Positions 49,835-58,935 of a stretch of 64,000 nt of DNA are shown one piece after another. Source of the stretch: Euglena gracilis (Eukaryota; Euglenida; Euglenophyceae; Euglenales); the NCBI GenBank assembly GCA_039621445.1, contig CP154955.1, positions 1,504,558 through 1,568,557 of the forward strand, written 5' to 3'. Position 1 is the stretch's first letter. Each line of letters starts with the position of its first letter. The notes beneath the pieces were generated by a model. The model saw only the letters and a program-made list of their open reading frames with translations. It ran no database searches and had not been told where the DNA came from. The position numbers were made by a program, and so were the translations under genes.

Positions 49835-50863
49835 TTAACTCAATTTACGTCTAGATTCAAACACTTGCTTGACCATATTGATCAGATCAGACTCAGATAA
49901 ATCTAGTAATGTAAATTCATTATATTTTGTCTTGATCTTGTTTTCTTTGATCAACGTTTCTTTTATAATATTCCATAAATACATGGAATTAGGAATAGTT
50001 TCTGACTCTATTAAGTCATCAATTTTACAGTAGCCTAATTTTTCTTTTTCAGTTACTGTACGACACAATCGTCTGCCTTGAGTTCTAATAACGTAGAAGC
50101 TGTCGTCTTTTTTCATCATCACAAAACGTTCTGTGAGTTCTTTTGCAGATGGTTGCACAGCCCTGTCATCTAACTTCTTAACAATCCTGTCTAACGTATT
50201 TTGCATAGATGTCATTTGCTGTGTATGCTGTTCATGTTGTCTATCCATCTTTTCATTTTGTTTAGACATTTCTGCTAATAATTTATCCATTCTAATTTCT
50301 AGAGAATCACGTTCTTTTTCAATTTCATGAAGTTCTTCATTTGTACAATCAAGATCTTCTTCAAGAATTGTAATTTTTTCTTTATATGTGTTAATTTGTC
50401 CAATGTTATAGTAATGAACACATTCTTCTAGGAATAAATAATAATCTCTATATTTGGTTTCATTTTCAGAACTAATAAGACATATTTTAAAAGCTTTGGG
50501 TGTTAGATAATACATGTTCTTATATTTAGCTCCTCTACTAGTGTTCGACTGCGAACCCAACTGGGTTCGCAGTGAAAAGTCGTCATTTTCCTTCAAATGA
50601 CATCGTTTAAAGAGACGTTCAATATGAGAATTTTGCAGAGATTTACGCCCAGGGCTAATACTCAATACGCCATATTGAGCAAGTAATTCAACTGAAATAG
50701 GCTCATTTGTGTCATACATATTCATAAAGAAATCCATAAATGACAAGTCTAATGATGAATAATACTTGTCCCTCACAAGTGTAATATAGTCTTTTATAGG
50801 CATGTTAGTATCTTCCATTAAAATATCATGTTTTTTCTCGCTAATTTGCTTTTGAATATTCAT
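49835..50863 (-). CDS. MSV199/DUF3627 protein, copy 2, intact
   Basis: 342 residues from the ATG at 50863. Domains in order: MSV199 (about 1-155), coiled coil (about 160-240, EEDLDCTNEELHEIEKERDS and the MDRQHEQHTQQM region) and DUF3627 (about 250-342). An AAAATTGA box lies 32 nt upstream and would be read as codons from the TTG at 50899. One of two full-length copies in the cluster. Probably an early DNA-binding or regulatory protein; exact role unknown. Confidence 0.85.
   Translation of the reverse strand: MNIQKQISEKKHDILMEDTNMPIKDYITLVRDKYYSSLDLSFMDFFMNMYDTNEPISVELLAQYGVLSISPGRKSLQNSHIERLFKRCHLKENDDFSLRTQLGSQSNTSRGAKYKNMYYLTPKAFKICLISSENETKYRDYYLFLEECVHYYNIGQINTYKEKITILEEDLDCTNEELHEIEKERDSLEIRMDKLLAEMSKQNEKMDRQHEQHTQQMTSMQNTLDRIVKKLDDRAVQPSAKELTERFVMMKKDDSFYVIRTQGRRLCRTVTEKEKLGYCKIDDLIESETIPNSMYLWNIIKETLIKENKIKTKYNEFTLLDLSESDLINMVKQVFESRRKLS
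50548..50573. repeat. coding palindrome, copy 2
   Basis: Arms CTGCGAACCC and GGGTTCGCAG with loop AACT, perfect, plus one further A/T pair outside. Confidence 0.9.
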
Positions 50864-50895
50864 TATTAGATGTATATTATCTTCCTTGTAAATAT

Positions 50896-50903
50896 TCAAT
50901 TTT
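50896..50903 (-). promoter_or_regulatory. early-promoter-like AAAATTGA box of copy 2
   Basis: 32 nt upstream of the ATG at 50863. The equivalent box of copies 3 and 7 lies at 51611-51618 and 55217-55224; copies 1, 5 and 8 carry AAATTTGA at this place. Confidence 0.55.
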
Positions 50904-50934
50904 TTCTATAAAAAAAATGATAGATTAATTCAAT

Positions 50935-51114
50935 GCATGTTCTTATATTTAACTCCTCTATTAGTGTTCAACTGCGGTGCCAGTTGGCACCTCAGATCAT
51001 AGTCGTCATTTTCTTTCAAATAATATCGCTAAAAGAGACGTTCTATATAACTACTTTGCAAAGATTTACGCCCAGGACTAATGCTTAATACACCATATTT
51101 AGCAAGTAAATGTG
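50935..51114 (-). pseudogene. MSV199 fragment 3a
   Basis: An internal piece of the MSV199 domain (GVLSISPGRKSL region to KYKNM) with a stop and no ends. It carries a palindrome at 50972-50995 with one arm mismatch (CTCAG for CGCAG). A copy lies at 54545-54720. Confidence 0.75.
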
Positions 51115-51578
51115 TTAATTTGTCCAATGTTATAGTAATGAACACATTCTTCTAAGAATAAATAATAATCCCTATATTTGGTTTCATTTTCAGAACTAAT
51201 AAGACATATTTTGAAAGCTTTGGGTGTTAGATAATACATGTTTTTAGGTGCTCCTCTTTTTGAATTTGGTCCCAATTGGGACCGAATTATATAGTCTTCA
51301 TTTTCCTTCAAATGACAACGTTTAAACAGACGTTCGATATGACCACCATGTAAAGATTTACGTCCAGGATTAATGCTTAAGACTCCATAAGTAGCTAAGA
51401 ATTCAGCTGAAATAGGCTCATTTGTATCATACATGTTCATAAAGAAATCCATAAAGGACAAGTCTAATGATGGATAATACTTGTCTCTCACAAGTGTAAT
51501 ATAGTCTTTTATAGGCATGTTAGTATCTTCCATTAAAATATTGTTTCTTTTCTTGCTAATTTGCTCTTGAAGATTCAT
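51099..51578 (-). CDS. MSV199 protein, copy 3, C-terminally truncated
   Basis: 159 residues from the ATG at 51578: the MSV199 domain only, ending GQINTFTC where the coil should begin. The sequence joins fragment 3a at that point. Its protein is identical to that of copy 7 at 54705-55184. It may act as a stand-alone domain, or competitor, if expressed. The palindrome at 51263-51288 has arms with GGTCCC and GGGACC. Confidence 0.7.
   Translation of the reverse strand: MNLQEQISKKRNNILMEDTNMPIKDYITLVRDKYYPSLDLSFMDFFMNMYDTNEPISAEFLATYGVLSINPGRKSLHGGHIERLFKRCHLKENEDYIIRSQLGPNSKRGAPKNMYYLTPKAFKICLISSENETKYRDYYLFLEECVHYYNIGQINTFTC
51263..51288. repeat. coding palindrome, copy 3
   Basis: Core GGTCCC, AATT, GGGACC, extended outward by AATT pairs with one T/G mismatch. 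It differs in sequence from the other copies but sits at the same codons. Confidence 0.85.
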
Positions 51579-51659
51579 TACTAGATGTATATTATCTTCA
51601 TTGTAAATATTCAATTTTTTTCCACCTAACTGGAAGTAAAAAAAATATACAATTATAAA

Positions 51660-52470
51660 ATAATAGATTAACTCAATTTACGTCTAGATTCAAACACTTG
51701 CTTAACCATATTAATCAGATCAGACTCAGATAAATCTAGTAATGTAAATTCATTATATTTTGTCTTGATCTTGTTTTCTTTGATCAACGTTTCTTTTATA
51801 ATATTCCATAAATACATGGAATTAGGAATTGTCTCTGACTCTATTAAGTCACCAATTTTACAGTAGCCTAAATTTCTTTTCAGTTACTGTACGACACAAT
51901 CGCCACAACATTCTAATGATAACATAGAAAGTCGTCTTTATCATCATCACAACTCAGAATTCTTTAATAGAACCTGCAATAATCAACTCTTTTTCCTGTT
52001 GTATGTACATTTGCTATAATGTGTAGTCTAAACGTTCTAATATCAAACTCAATTCTAAATTAATTATTCTAAATAATGTATTCTGTCATCAGGTGTAATG
52101 TAATTTTTCTTATATTTAATTTATATGTTAATAACCTTAAGAATAAATAATAATAGGGTCAAGATAAATTAAAATAATAATACATATTCTTGTTTATAAA
52201 TATAACATTGTCTTTTAACATATTTAGACAAATTATATCTTAAATCAGTTCATTTAAAGAACCAATTTACTTTATCACTGACAGATAGTGATAATCAAAT
52301 GTAAATATCCATAAAACATAATAAAATATTCCTTATATACTTAATAGTATAAAATATTGTATTAGATTCATTAAATACATTCATTAAAATTAAATTACAA
52401 ATTGATTATCATTGAAAATTGACTTTAGTAATAATTAAAGTTCATTTAGTATCTTCATTATCTTGATCAT
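51660..52470 (-). pseudogene. heavily eroded MSV199/DUF3627 copy
   Basis: The DUF3627 end (51669-51875) is clean and matches copy 1. From about 51880 the sequence can still be followed against the family in order (coil, LFLEECV, MSV199), but with many small deletions and loss of G and C. No reading frame survives. Confidence 0.65.
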
Positions 52471-53348
52471 TTCAATATTCCATAAATACATGGAATTAAA
52501 TAGTTTCTGACTCTATTAAGTCATCAATTTTAGCCTAATTTTTTTCTTTTTCAGTTACTGTACGACACAATCGCCTGCCTTGAGTTCTAATAACGTAGAA
52601 GCTGTCGTCTTTTTTCATCATCACAAAACGTTCTGTGAGTTCTTTTGCAGATGGTTGCACAGCCCTATCATCTAACTTCTTAACAATCCTGTCTAACGTA
52701 TTTTGCATAGATGTCATTTGCTGTGTTTGTTGTTCATGTTGTCTATCCATCTTTTCATTTTGTATGTCCAACTTTGCATCAATTCTTTATGCAAACGTTC
52801 TAATCTATCTATATTAGATTCATGTTCTAATATAATGTATCTTGTTCATCAGTATATTCTTCAAGTGTGTTAATTTTTTTTTTATATGTGTATACGCATT
52901 CTTCTAAGAATAAATAATAATCCCTATATTTGGTTTCATTTTCTGAACTAATGAGACATATTTTAAAAGCTTTGGGTGTTAGATAATACATATTTTTATA
53001 TTTAATTCCATTGTTTTTTCCACTCTTAGTGAGCTGCGGTGCCAGTTGGAACCGAAGATCATAGTCATCATTTTCTTTCAAATAACATCGCTTAAAGAGA
53101 CGTTTTATATCACCACTATGTAGAGATTTATGATCAGGTCTTACATTTAACACGCCATATTGAGCAAGTAATTCAACTGAAATAGGTTCATTTGTATCAT
53201 ACATGTTCATAAAGAAATCCATAAAGGAAAGATCCAATGATGGATAATACTTGTCTCTCACAAGTGTAATATAGTCTTTTATAGGCATGTTAGTATCTTC
53301 CATTAAAATATTGTGTCTTTTCTTGCTAATTTGCTCTTGAAGATTCAT
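52471..53348 (-). pseudogene. MSV199/DUF3627 protein, copy 5, broken
   Basis: Duplicate of copy 1, offset by about 3,605 bp. MSV199 is intact to FLEECV, then a deletion of about 25 nt and a 1 nt deletion break the coil. DUF3627 is cut after TVTEKEK (52535). Its palindrome (53035-53058) has two arm mismatches. Confidence 0.75.
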
Positions 53349-53439
53349 TACTAGATGTATATTATCTTCATTGTAAATATTCAAATTTTTTCTATTCTAA
53401 TGAGATAACCAAAAAAATATACAATTATAAAATAGTAGA

Positions 53440-54480
53440 TTAATTCAATTTACGTCTAGATTCAAACACTTGCTTGACCATATTAATCAGATCTGACTCA
53501 GATAAATCTAGTAATGTAAATTCATTATATTTTGTCTTGATCTTGTTTTCTTTGATCAACGTTTCTTTTATAATATTCCATAAATACATGGAATTAGGAA
53601 TAGTTTCTGACTCTATTAAGTCATCAATTTTACAGTAGCCTAATTTTTCTTTTTCAGTTACTGTACGACACAATCGTCTGCCTTGAGTTCTAATAACGTG
53701 GAAGCTGTCGTCTTTTTTCATCATCACAAAACGTTCTGTGAGTTCTTTTGCAGATGGTTGCACAGCCCTATCATCTAACTTCTTAACAATCCTGTCTAAC
53801 GTATTTTGCATAGATGTCATTTGCTGTGTTTGTTGTTCATGTTGTCTATCCATCTTTTCATTTTGTTTAGACATTTCTGCTAATAATTTATCCATTCTAA
53901 TTTCTAGAGAATCACGTTCTTTTTCAATTTCATGAAGTTCTTCATTTGTACAATCAAGATCTTCTTCAAGAATTGTAATTTTTTCTTTATATGTGTAATT
54001 TGTCCAATGTTATAGTAATGAACACATTCTTCTAGGAATAAATAATAATCTCTATATTTGGTTTCATTTTCAGAACTAATAAGACATATTTTAAAAGCTT
54101 TGGGTGTTAGATAATACATGTTCTTATATTTAGCTCCTCTACTAGTGTTCGACTGCGAACCCAACTGGGTTCGCAGTGAAAAGTCGTCATTTTCCTTCAA
54201 ATGACATCGTTTAAGAGACGTTCAATATGAGAATTTTGCAGAGATTTCCGGCACAGGGCTAATACTCAATACGCCATTATTGAGCAAGTAATTCCACTGA
54301 AATAGGTACTAATTTGTGTCATACATCTTCATAAAGGAAATCCATAAATGACAAGTCTAATGATTGAATAATACTTGTCACTCACAAGTGTAATAAGCTT
54401 TATAGGCATGTAGTATCTTCCATTAAACTATCATGTTTTTGCTCGGCTAATTTGCTTTTGAATATTCATTATTAGGGATG
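53440..54480 (-). pseudogene. MSV199/DUF3627 protein, copy 6, broken
   Basis: Duplicate of copy 2. DUF3627 and coil (53440-53895) and the end of MSV199 (53904-54200) are separated by a deletion at about 53998. The first half of MSV199 (54210-54480) carries about twenty single-base indels. The palindrome is the same perfect one as in copy 2. Confidence 0.75.
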
Positions 54481-54544
54481 TCTATTATCTTCTGTAAATT
54501 TTCAATTTTTTTTATAAAAAAAAATGATAGATTAACTTCAATGG

Positions 54545-54720
54545 CATGTTCTAATTAATCCTCTATCGTGTGTTCAACTGCGGTGCCAGTTGGCACCTCA
54601 GATCATAGTCGTCATTTTCTTTCAAATAATATCGCTAAAAGAGACGTTCTATATAACTACTTTGCAAAGATTTACGCCCAGGACTAATGCTTAATACACC
54701 ATATTTAGCAAGTAAATGTG
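54545..54720 (-). pseudogene. MSV199 fragment 7a
   Basis: Duplicate of fragment 3a (50935-51114), with some indels near 54545-54570 and then identical sequence, including the one-mismatch palindrome. Confidence 0.7.
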
Positions 54721-55184
54721 TTAATTTGTCCAATGTTATAGTAATGAACACATTCTTCTAAGAATAAATAATAATCCCTATATTTGGTTTCATTTTCAGA
54801 ACTAATAAGACATATTTTGAAAGCTTTGGGTGTTAGATAATACATGTTTTTAGGTGCTCCTCTTTTTGAATTTGGTCCCAATTGGGACCGAATTATATAG
54901 TCTTCATTTTCCTTCAAATGACAACGTTTAAACAGACGTTCGATATGACCACCATGTAAAGATTTACGTCCAGGATTAATGCTTAAGACTCCATAAGTAG
55001 CTAAGAATTCAGCTGAAATAGGCTCATTTGTATCATACATGTTCATAAAGAAATCCATAAAGGACAAGTCTAATGATGGATAATACTTGTCTCTCACAAG
55101 TGTAATATAGTCTTTTATAGGCATGTTAGTATCTTCCATTAAAATATTGTTTCTTTTCTTGCTAATTTGCTCTTGAAGATTCAT
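54705..55184 (-). CDS. MSV199 protein, copy 7, C-terminally truncated
   Basis: 159 residues from the ATG at 55184. Protein identical to copy 3 at 51099, including the GQINTFTC end. Part of the same segmental duplication, with an AAAATTGA box at 55217-55224. Confidence 0.7.
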   Translation of the reverse strand: MNLQEQISKKRNNILMEDTNMPIKDYITLVRDKYYPSLDLSFMDFFMNMYDTNEPISAEFLATYGVLSINPGRKSLHGGHIERLFKRCHLKENEDYIIRSQLGPNSKRGAPKNMYYLTPKAFKICLISSENETKYRDYYLFLEECVHYYNIGQINTFTC

Positions 55185-55273
55185 TACTAGATGTATATTA
55201 TCTTCATTGTAAATATTCAATTTTTTTCCACCTAACTGGAAGTAAAAAAAATATACAATTATAAAATAATAGA

Positions 55274-56416
55274 TTAACTCAATTTACGTCTAGATTCAAA
55301 CACTTGCTTAACCATATTAATCAGATCAGACTCAGATAAATCTAGTAATGTAAATTCATTATATTTTGTCTTGATCTTGTTTTCTTTGATCAACGTTTCT
55401 TTTATAATATTCCATAAATACATGGAATTAGGAATAGTTTCTGACTCTATTAAGTCATCAATTTTACAGTAGCCTAGTTTTTCTTTTTCAGTTACTGTAC
55501 GACACAATCGCCTGCCTTGAGTTCTAATAACGTAGAAGCTGTCGTCTTTTTTCATCATCACAAAACGTTCTGTGAGTTCTTTTGCAGATGGTTGCACAGC
55601 CCTGTCATCTAACTTCTTAACAATCCTGTCTAACGTATTTTGCATAGATGTCATTTGTTGTGTATGCTGAACTTGAAGAACTGTCATTTGTTCATTCTGT
55701 GATTGAAGAACTGTCATCTGTTTTCTAGATTCTTCATTCTGTTCTTCAAGTAATTTCATCTGAATATTTCTTTCTTCTCTTTCAGTTGCCATTTGTTCAC
55801 TTTGTCTGTCCATCTTAGCCATTAATCTATCGAGTCGTGATTCAAGTGAGTCGCGTTCCTTTTCAATTTCATATAATTCTTCATTCAGAATGTTATTATC
55901 TTCTTTTACAGTAGATAGTTCTTCCTTAATTGTATTAATTTGTCCGATGTTATAGTAATGAACACATTCTTCTAAGAATAAATAATAATCCCTATATTTG
56001 GTTTCATTTTCAGAACCAATGAGACATATTTTAAAAGCTTTAGGTGTTAGATAATACATGTTCTTGTGTTTAACTCCATTATTTTTTCCATCTTTGGTAA
56101 GCTGCGCCCCCAACTGGGGGCGCAGGTCATAATCTTCATTTTCGTCCAAATGATAACGTTTGAAGAGACGTTCAATATGAGCACCATCCAAAGATTTACG
56201 CCCAGGTTTGATGCTTAATACGCCATACTTAGCAAGTAATTCAGCTGAAATAGGTTCATTTGTATCGTACATATCCATGAAGAAATTCATAAAGGACAAG
56301 TCTAGTGATGGATAATACTTGTCTCTCACAAGTGTAATATAGTCTTTTATAGGCATGTTAGTATCTTCCATTAAAATATTGTGTCTTTTCTTGCTAATTT
56401 GCTCTTGAAGATTCAT
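55274..56416 (-). CDS. MSV199/DUF3627 protein, copy 8, intact, long coil
   Basis: 380 residues from the ATG at 56416. MSV199, then a coiled coil longer than in copy 2 (extra MKLLEEQNEESRKQMTVLQ-type heptads), then DUF3627. It diverges from the other copies in MSV199 (DGAHIERLFKRYHLDENEDY). The DUF3627 part is close to the others, a sign of gene conversion. Candidate functional master copy along with copy 2. Confidence 0.85.
   Translation of the reverse strand: MNLQEQISKKRHNILMEDTNMPIKDYITLVRDKYYPSLDLSFMNFFMDMYDTNEPISAELLAKYGVLSIKPGRKSLDGAHIERLFKRYHLDENEDYDLRPQLGAQLTKDGKNNGVKHKNMYYLTPKAFKICLIGSENETKYRDYYLFLEECVHYYNIGQINTIKEELSTVKEDNNILNEELYEIEKERDSLESRLDRLMAKMDRQSEQMATEREERNIQMKLLEEQNEESRKQMTVLQSQNEQMTVLQVQHTQQMTSMQNTLDRIVKKLDDRAVQPSAKELTERFVMMKKDDSFYVIRTQGRRLCRTVTEKEKLGYCKIDDLIESETIPNSMYLWNIIKETLIKENKIKTKYNEFTLLDLSESDLINMVKQVFESRRKLS
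56102..56125. repeat. coding palindrome, copy 8
   Basis: Arms CTGCGCCCCC and GGGGGCGCAG with loop AACT, perfect. A strikingly GC-rich block in AT-rich DNA. Confidence 0.9.
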
Positions 56417-56469
56417 TACTAGATGTATATTATCTTCATTGTAAATATTCAAATTTTTTTATAAAAAAA

Positions 56470-56630
56470 AAAATTCAATTTACTGTTAATTTTAATTTAT
56501 TTCCTCTACTATTGTTTCGACTGCGACAACCTAAACTGGTCGCAGTAAAAAACATCATTTTCTTTTTCAAAAACATCGCTTAAAGAACGTTTTTATAATC
56601 ACACCTGGATCAGGTCCTTACATTTAACAA
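56470..56630 (-). pseudogene. MSV199 fragment 9
   Basis: A decayed internal MSV199 piece with palindrome arms CTGCGAC and GTCGCAG at 56521-56545. It is fused at about 56628 to the coil of the KilA-N gene. Confidence 0.6.
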
Positions 56631-57246
56631 TCCTGTCTAACGTATTTTGCATAGATGTCATTTGCTGTGTTTGTTGTTCATGTTGTCTATTTCTTTCTTC
56701 TCTTTCAGTTGCCATTTGTTCACTCTGCTTATCCATCTTAGCCATTAATCTATCAAGTCTTGATTCAAGTGAGTCACGTTCTTTTTCAACTTCATATAAT
56801 TCTTCATTAACGACATCAAGATCTTGTTTGATAACATCAATATCTTCTTTTAGAGTCATATTTTCTTCTCTATATTTACTAAGTTCATAATTATTGATAA
56901 TTACACTAACTTTCACCGCAAATTCTGGTGATAACCAAGAAGCTATATGTGGAATTAACAGTGGATGAACATAGGTGCCTCTAATAACGTCAATTTTTCC
57001 ACCTTTTACTACTTTTACTACATTATTTTCATCGGCTGGAATTCCCGCCGATGAGATATAAGATGCAACACATTTGATGAGTTCTTTACTATGATTATTT
57101 TGATGCCAATTTTTCAATAATTTATTATTTTTTCCGCATAATTTGGTAGCATTAATAAATCCATTAGAATTCATGATTATAACGTCGAAATCATCATATT
57201 TTCCATAAGAATAATAAGAATTGATAGATTCATAACTAATAGCCAT
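56599..57246 (-). CDS. KilA-N domain protein with coiled coil, C-terminus replaced
   Basis: 215 residues. KilA-N domain at about 10-110 (YDDFDVIIMNSNGFINATKL, LLKNWHQNNHSKELIK, SWLSPEFAVKVS), a DNA-binding fold of phages and large DNA viruses. A coiled coil of the same type as in the MSV199 genes follows (NEELYEVEKERDSLESRLDR, HEQQTQQMTSMQNTLDRIVK). Then, instead of DUF3627, seven residues (CKDLIQV) come from the neighbouring MSV199 fragment and the frame ends. An AAAATTGA box lies 30 nt upstream of the ATG. Confidence 0.8.
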   Translation of the reverse strand: MAISYESINSYYSYGKYDDFDVIIMNSNGFINATKLCGKNNKLLKNWHQNNHSKELIKCVASYISSAGIPADENNVVKVVKGGKIDVIRGTYVHPLLIPHIASWLSPEFAVKVSVIINNYELSKYREENMTLKEDIDVIKQDLDVVNEELYEVEKERDSLESRLDRLMAKMDKQSEQMATEREERNRQHEQQTQQMTSMQNTLDRIVKCKDLIQV

Positions 57247-57276
57247 TATGTTATTATAAATTACTTCATTAATTAT

Positions 57277-57284
57277 TCAATTTT
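57277..57284 (-). promoter_or_regulatory. early-promoter-like AAAATTGA box
   Basis: 30 nt upstream of the KilA-N ATG at 57246. Confidence 0.6.
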
Positions 57285-57310
57285 TTTATTGGAAAAAAAA
57301 TAACACTGAA

Positions 57311-58066
57311 TTAATTAGATGGAATTGTTAATGAAATAGGATAAACATCTCCATAATAAACATTAACATCACTAGAATTAGTAGTACTAACCCAAATTGT
57401 TAAACTCAACCAATCTGCATTTCCAAATGGAGTAATATCATTTGGAACTGTGTAATTCACAGTTACCCATTGAAGATCATTATTTTGCATTTCAGTTGAT
57501 TCAGCATATGGAACAACTCATCTTGAATTTATATCACTAGTGTAGGAACCACTATTAGGGATAGGGGTAGAAGACCAAGTTCCAGTTAAATCATCAACGT
57601 TATCTATATATACATCATTGTCATTGATTGTAAATATATTACTTCCAACCGTCAAATGTTTACCAACAAGGAGAGGATCATGTGGAGTAAGTTTATATCC
57701 AATTAGACGGACTTTATTACTAGATGATACTGACAAATTTCCTGACAGAAATTTACTACTGTTGGGATCTCCACTGTTTGCATAAACATGACCCAATGAA
57801 AAACCGATTTTATATGTATGTCCTTGCGTTGTTGTCTCATTCAATGCAGAGCACACATTCAATGTATAAGTACCACCTGGAACAAGAGAATTGATCTGAT
57901 TAAATCCTAAAATATTTTGGAAAGCAACTGCCTTGGGTTTAGTATTATCAACTGTTACAGTTTTATATTTAACATCGTTTCCCTGTTGAGGAATCATTGA
58001 AAGATAACCATCTGATGTTAAATTTGGTTGCCTATTGTTAATTGCATAAAGTGTTTTAGTAGACAT
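57311..58066 (-). pseudogene. beta-rich paralogue family, member 1, with in-frame TGA
   Basis: Family with the genes at 58137 and 58936. It reads LTSDGYLSMIPQQG near the start and HDPLLVGKHLTVGSNIFTINDNDVYI in the middle. A TGA at 57518-57520 follows DINSR; the same frame stays open for 69 further codons (QWVTVNYTVPNDI, FGNADWLSLTIWVS) to a TAA at 57311. Only one codon differs from an intact 251-residue protein. Probably secreted or virion surface; no family known to me. Confidence 0.65.
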
Positions 58067-58136
58067 ATTTTTATTGACATAATAATCTTATTATTATATA
58101 ATAGTTATTTTTTTTATTAGATAAATATCAAAATAA

Positions 58137-58868
58137 TTAGAATGGAATAGATAATTTAATAGGTTTATCAAGACCACGGTATATCATGGGTGTACAACTT
58201 CCTTCTGATTCAAAGTAAATATTCAAAATAATCCAATCAGCATTACCAAATGACATAATATTTTGAGTAACAGTATAGGACATGGTTATAAATTGTGGAT
58301 TCATATTGATCAATGCATTTGACTTGGTATATGGGACGATTGTACCGGAATTAATATCACTAGTAAACGTTCTATCAGTTGGTAGATCTGGAGATAACCA
58401 ATTTCCATATAAAACATCATTCTCATGAATGATATCATTGTCAGTAATTTGAAATGTATTATTTCCCACTGTTATTTTTTTATTAACTAACAATGGATCA
58501 TGTTGGATGAAATTATATGTATCAAACAATATACAACTGTTAGATGTTACATCTAACAGAGATCCTGAGATATACTTATTACTTTGATTGGGTTCACCAC
58601 TATCAGAATAAACATGTGTTACTGTAAATCCAACTTTGTAAGGAACAATCGGTGTATCATTACCATTCTGAGTATACAGTGACAACGTATACGTTCCAAA
58701 TAGAATAACAAATGGTACTTTATTAATTAATTTAATATCTCCAAGTACACTTGTTTTATCACCCGAAACCCTCATACTTGCTGCACTTGTACCAAGTGCA
58801 CGAGGTTTAGACAATAGATATCTTCCCACAGGACCAACTGTTTTTTCATGAACGTAATAAGTAGTCAT
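58137..58868 (-). CDS. beta-rich paralogue family, member 2
   Basis: 243 residues from the ATG at 58868 (MTTYYVHEK); the frame opens 11 codons earlier. It shares with its siblings VPYKVGFTVTHVYSDSGEPN, HDPLLVNKKITVGNNTFQIT and SFGNADWIILNIYF. No transmembrane segment, rich in Thr, Asn, Val and Tyr, predicted all-beta. Function unknown. The three genes lie head-to-tail, so arose by tandem duplication. Confidence 0.7.
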   Translation of the reverse strand: MTTYYVHEKTVGPVGRYLLSKPRALGTSAASMRVSGDKTSVLGDIKLINKVPFVILFGTYTLSLYTQNGNDTPIVPYKVGFTVTHVYSDSGEPNQSNKYISGSLLDVTSNSCILFDTYNFIQHDPLLVNKKITVGNNTFQITDNDIIHENDVLYGNWLSPDLPTDRTFTSDINSGTIVPYTKSNALINMNPQFITMSYTVTQNIMSFGNADWIILNIYFESEGSCTPMIYRGLDKPIKLSIPF

Positions 58869-58935
58869 GGTTATATATTTAAAAAAAAATAATGTAATCA
58901 ATAAAATAATACTGTAAAATATTGGTTATACATTA

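Noticed and set aside
52140-52470. Possible AT-rich replication origin
   Set aside because: The stretch still aligns, in order, with the MSV199 gene family; its AT bias is explained by erosion or poor consensus.
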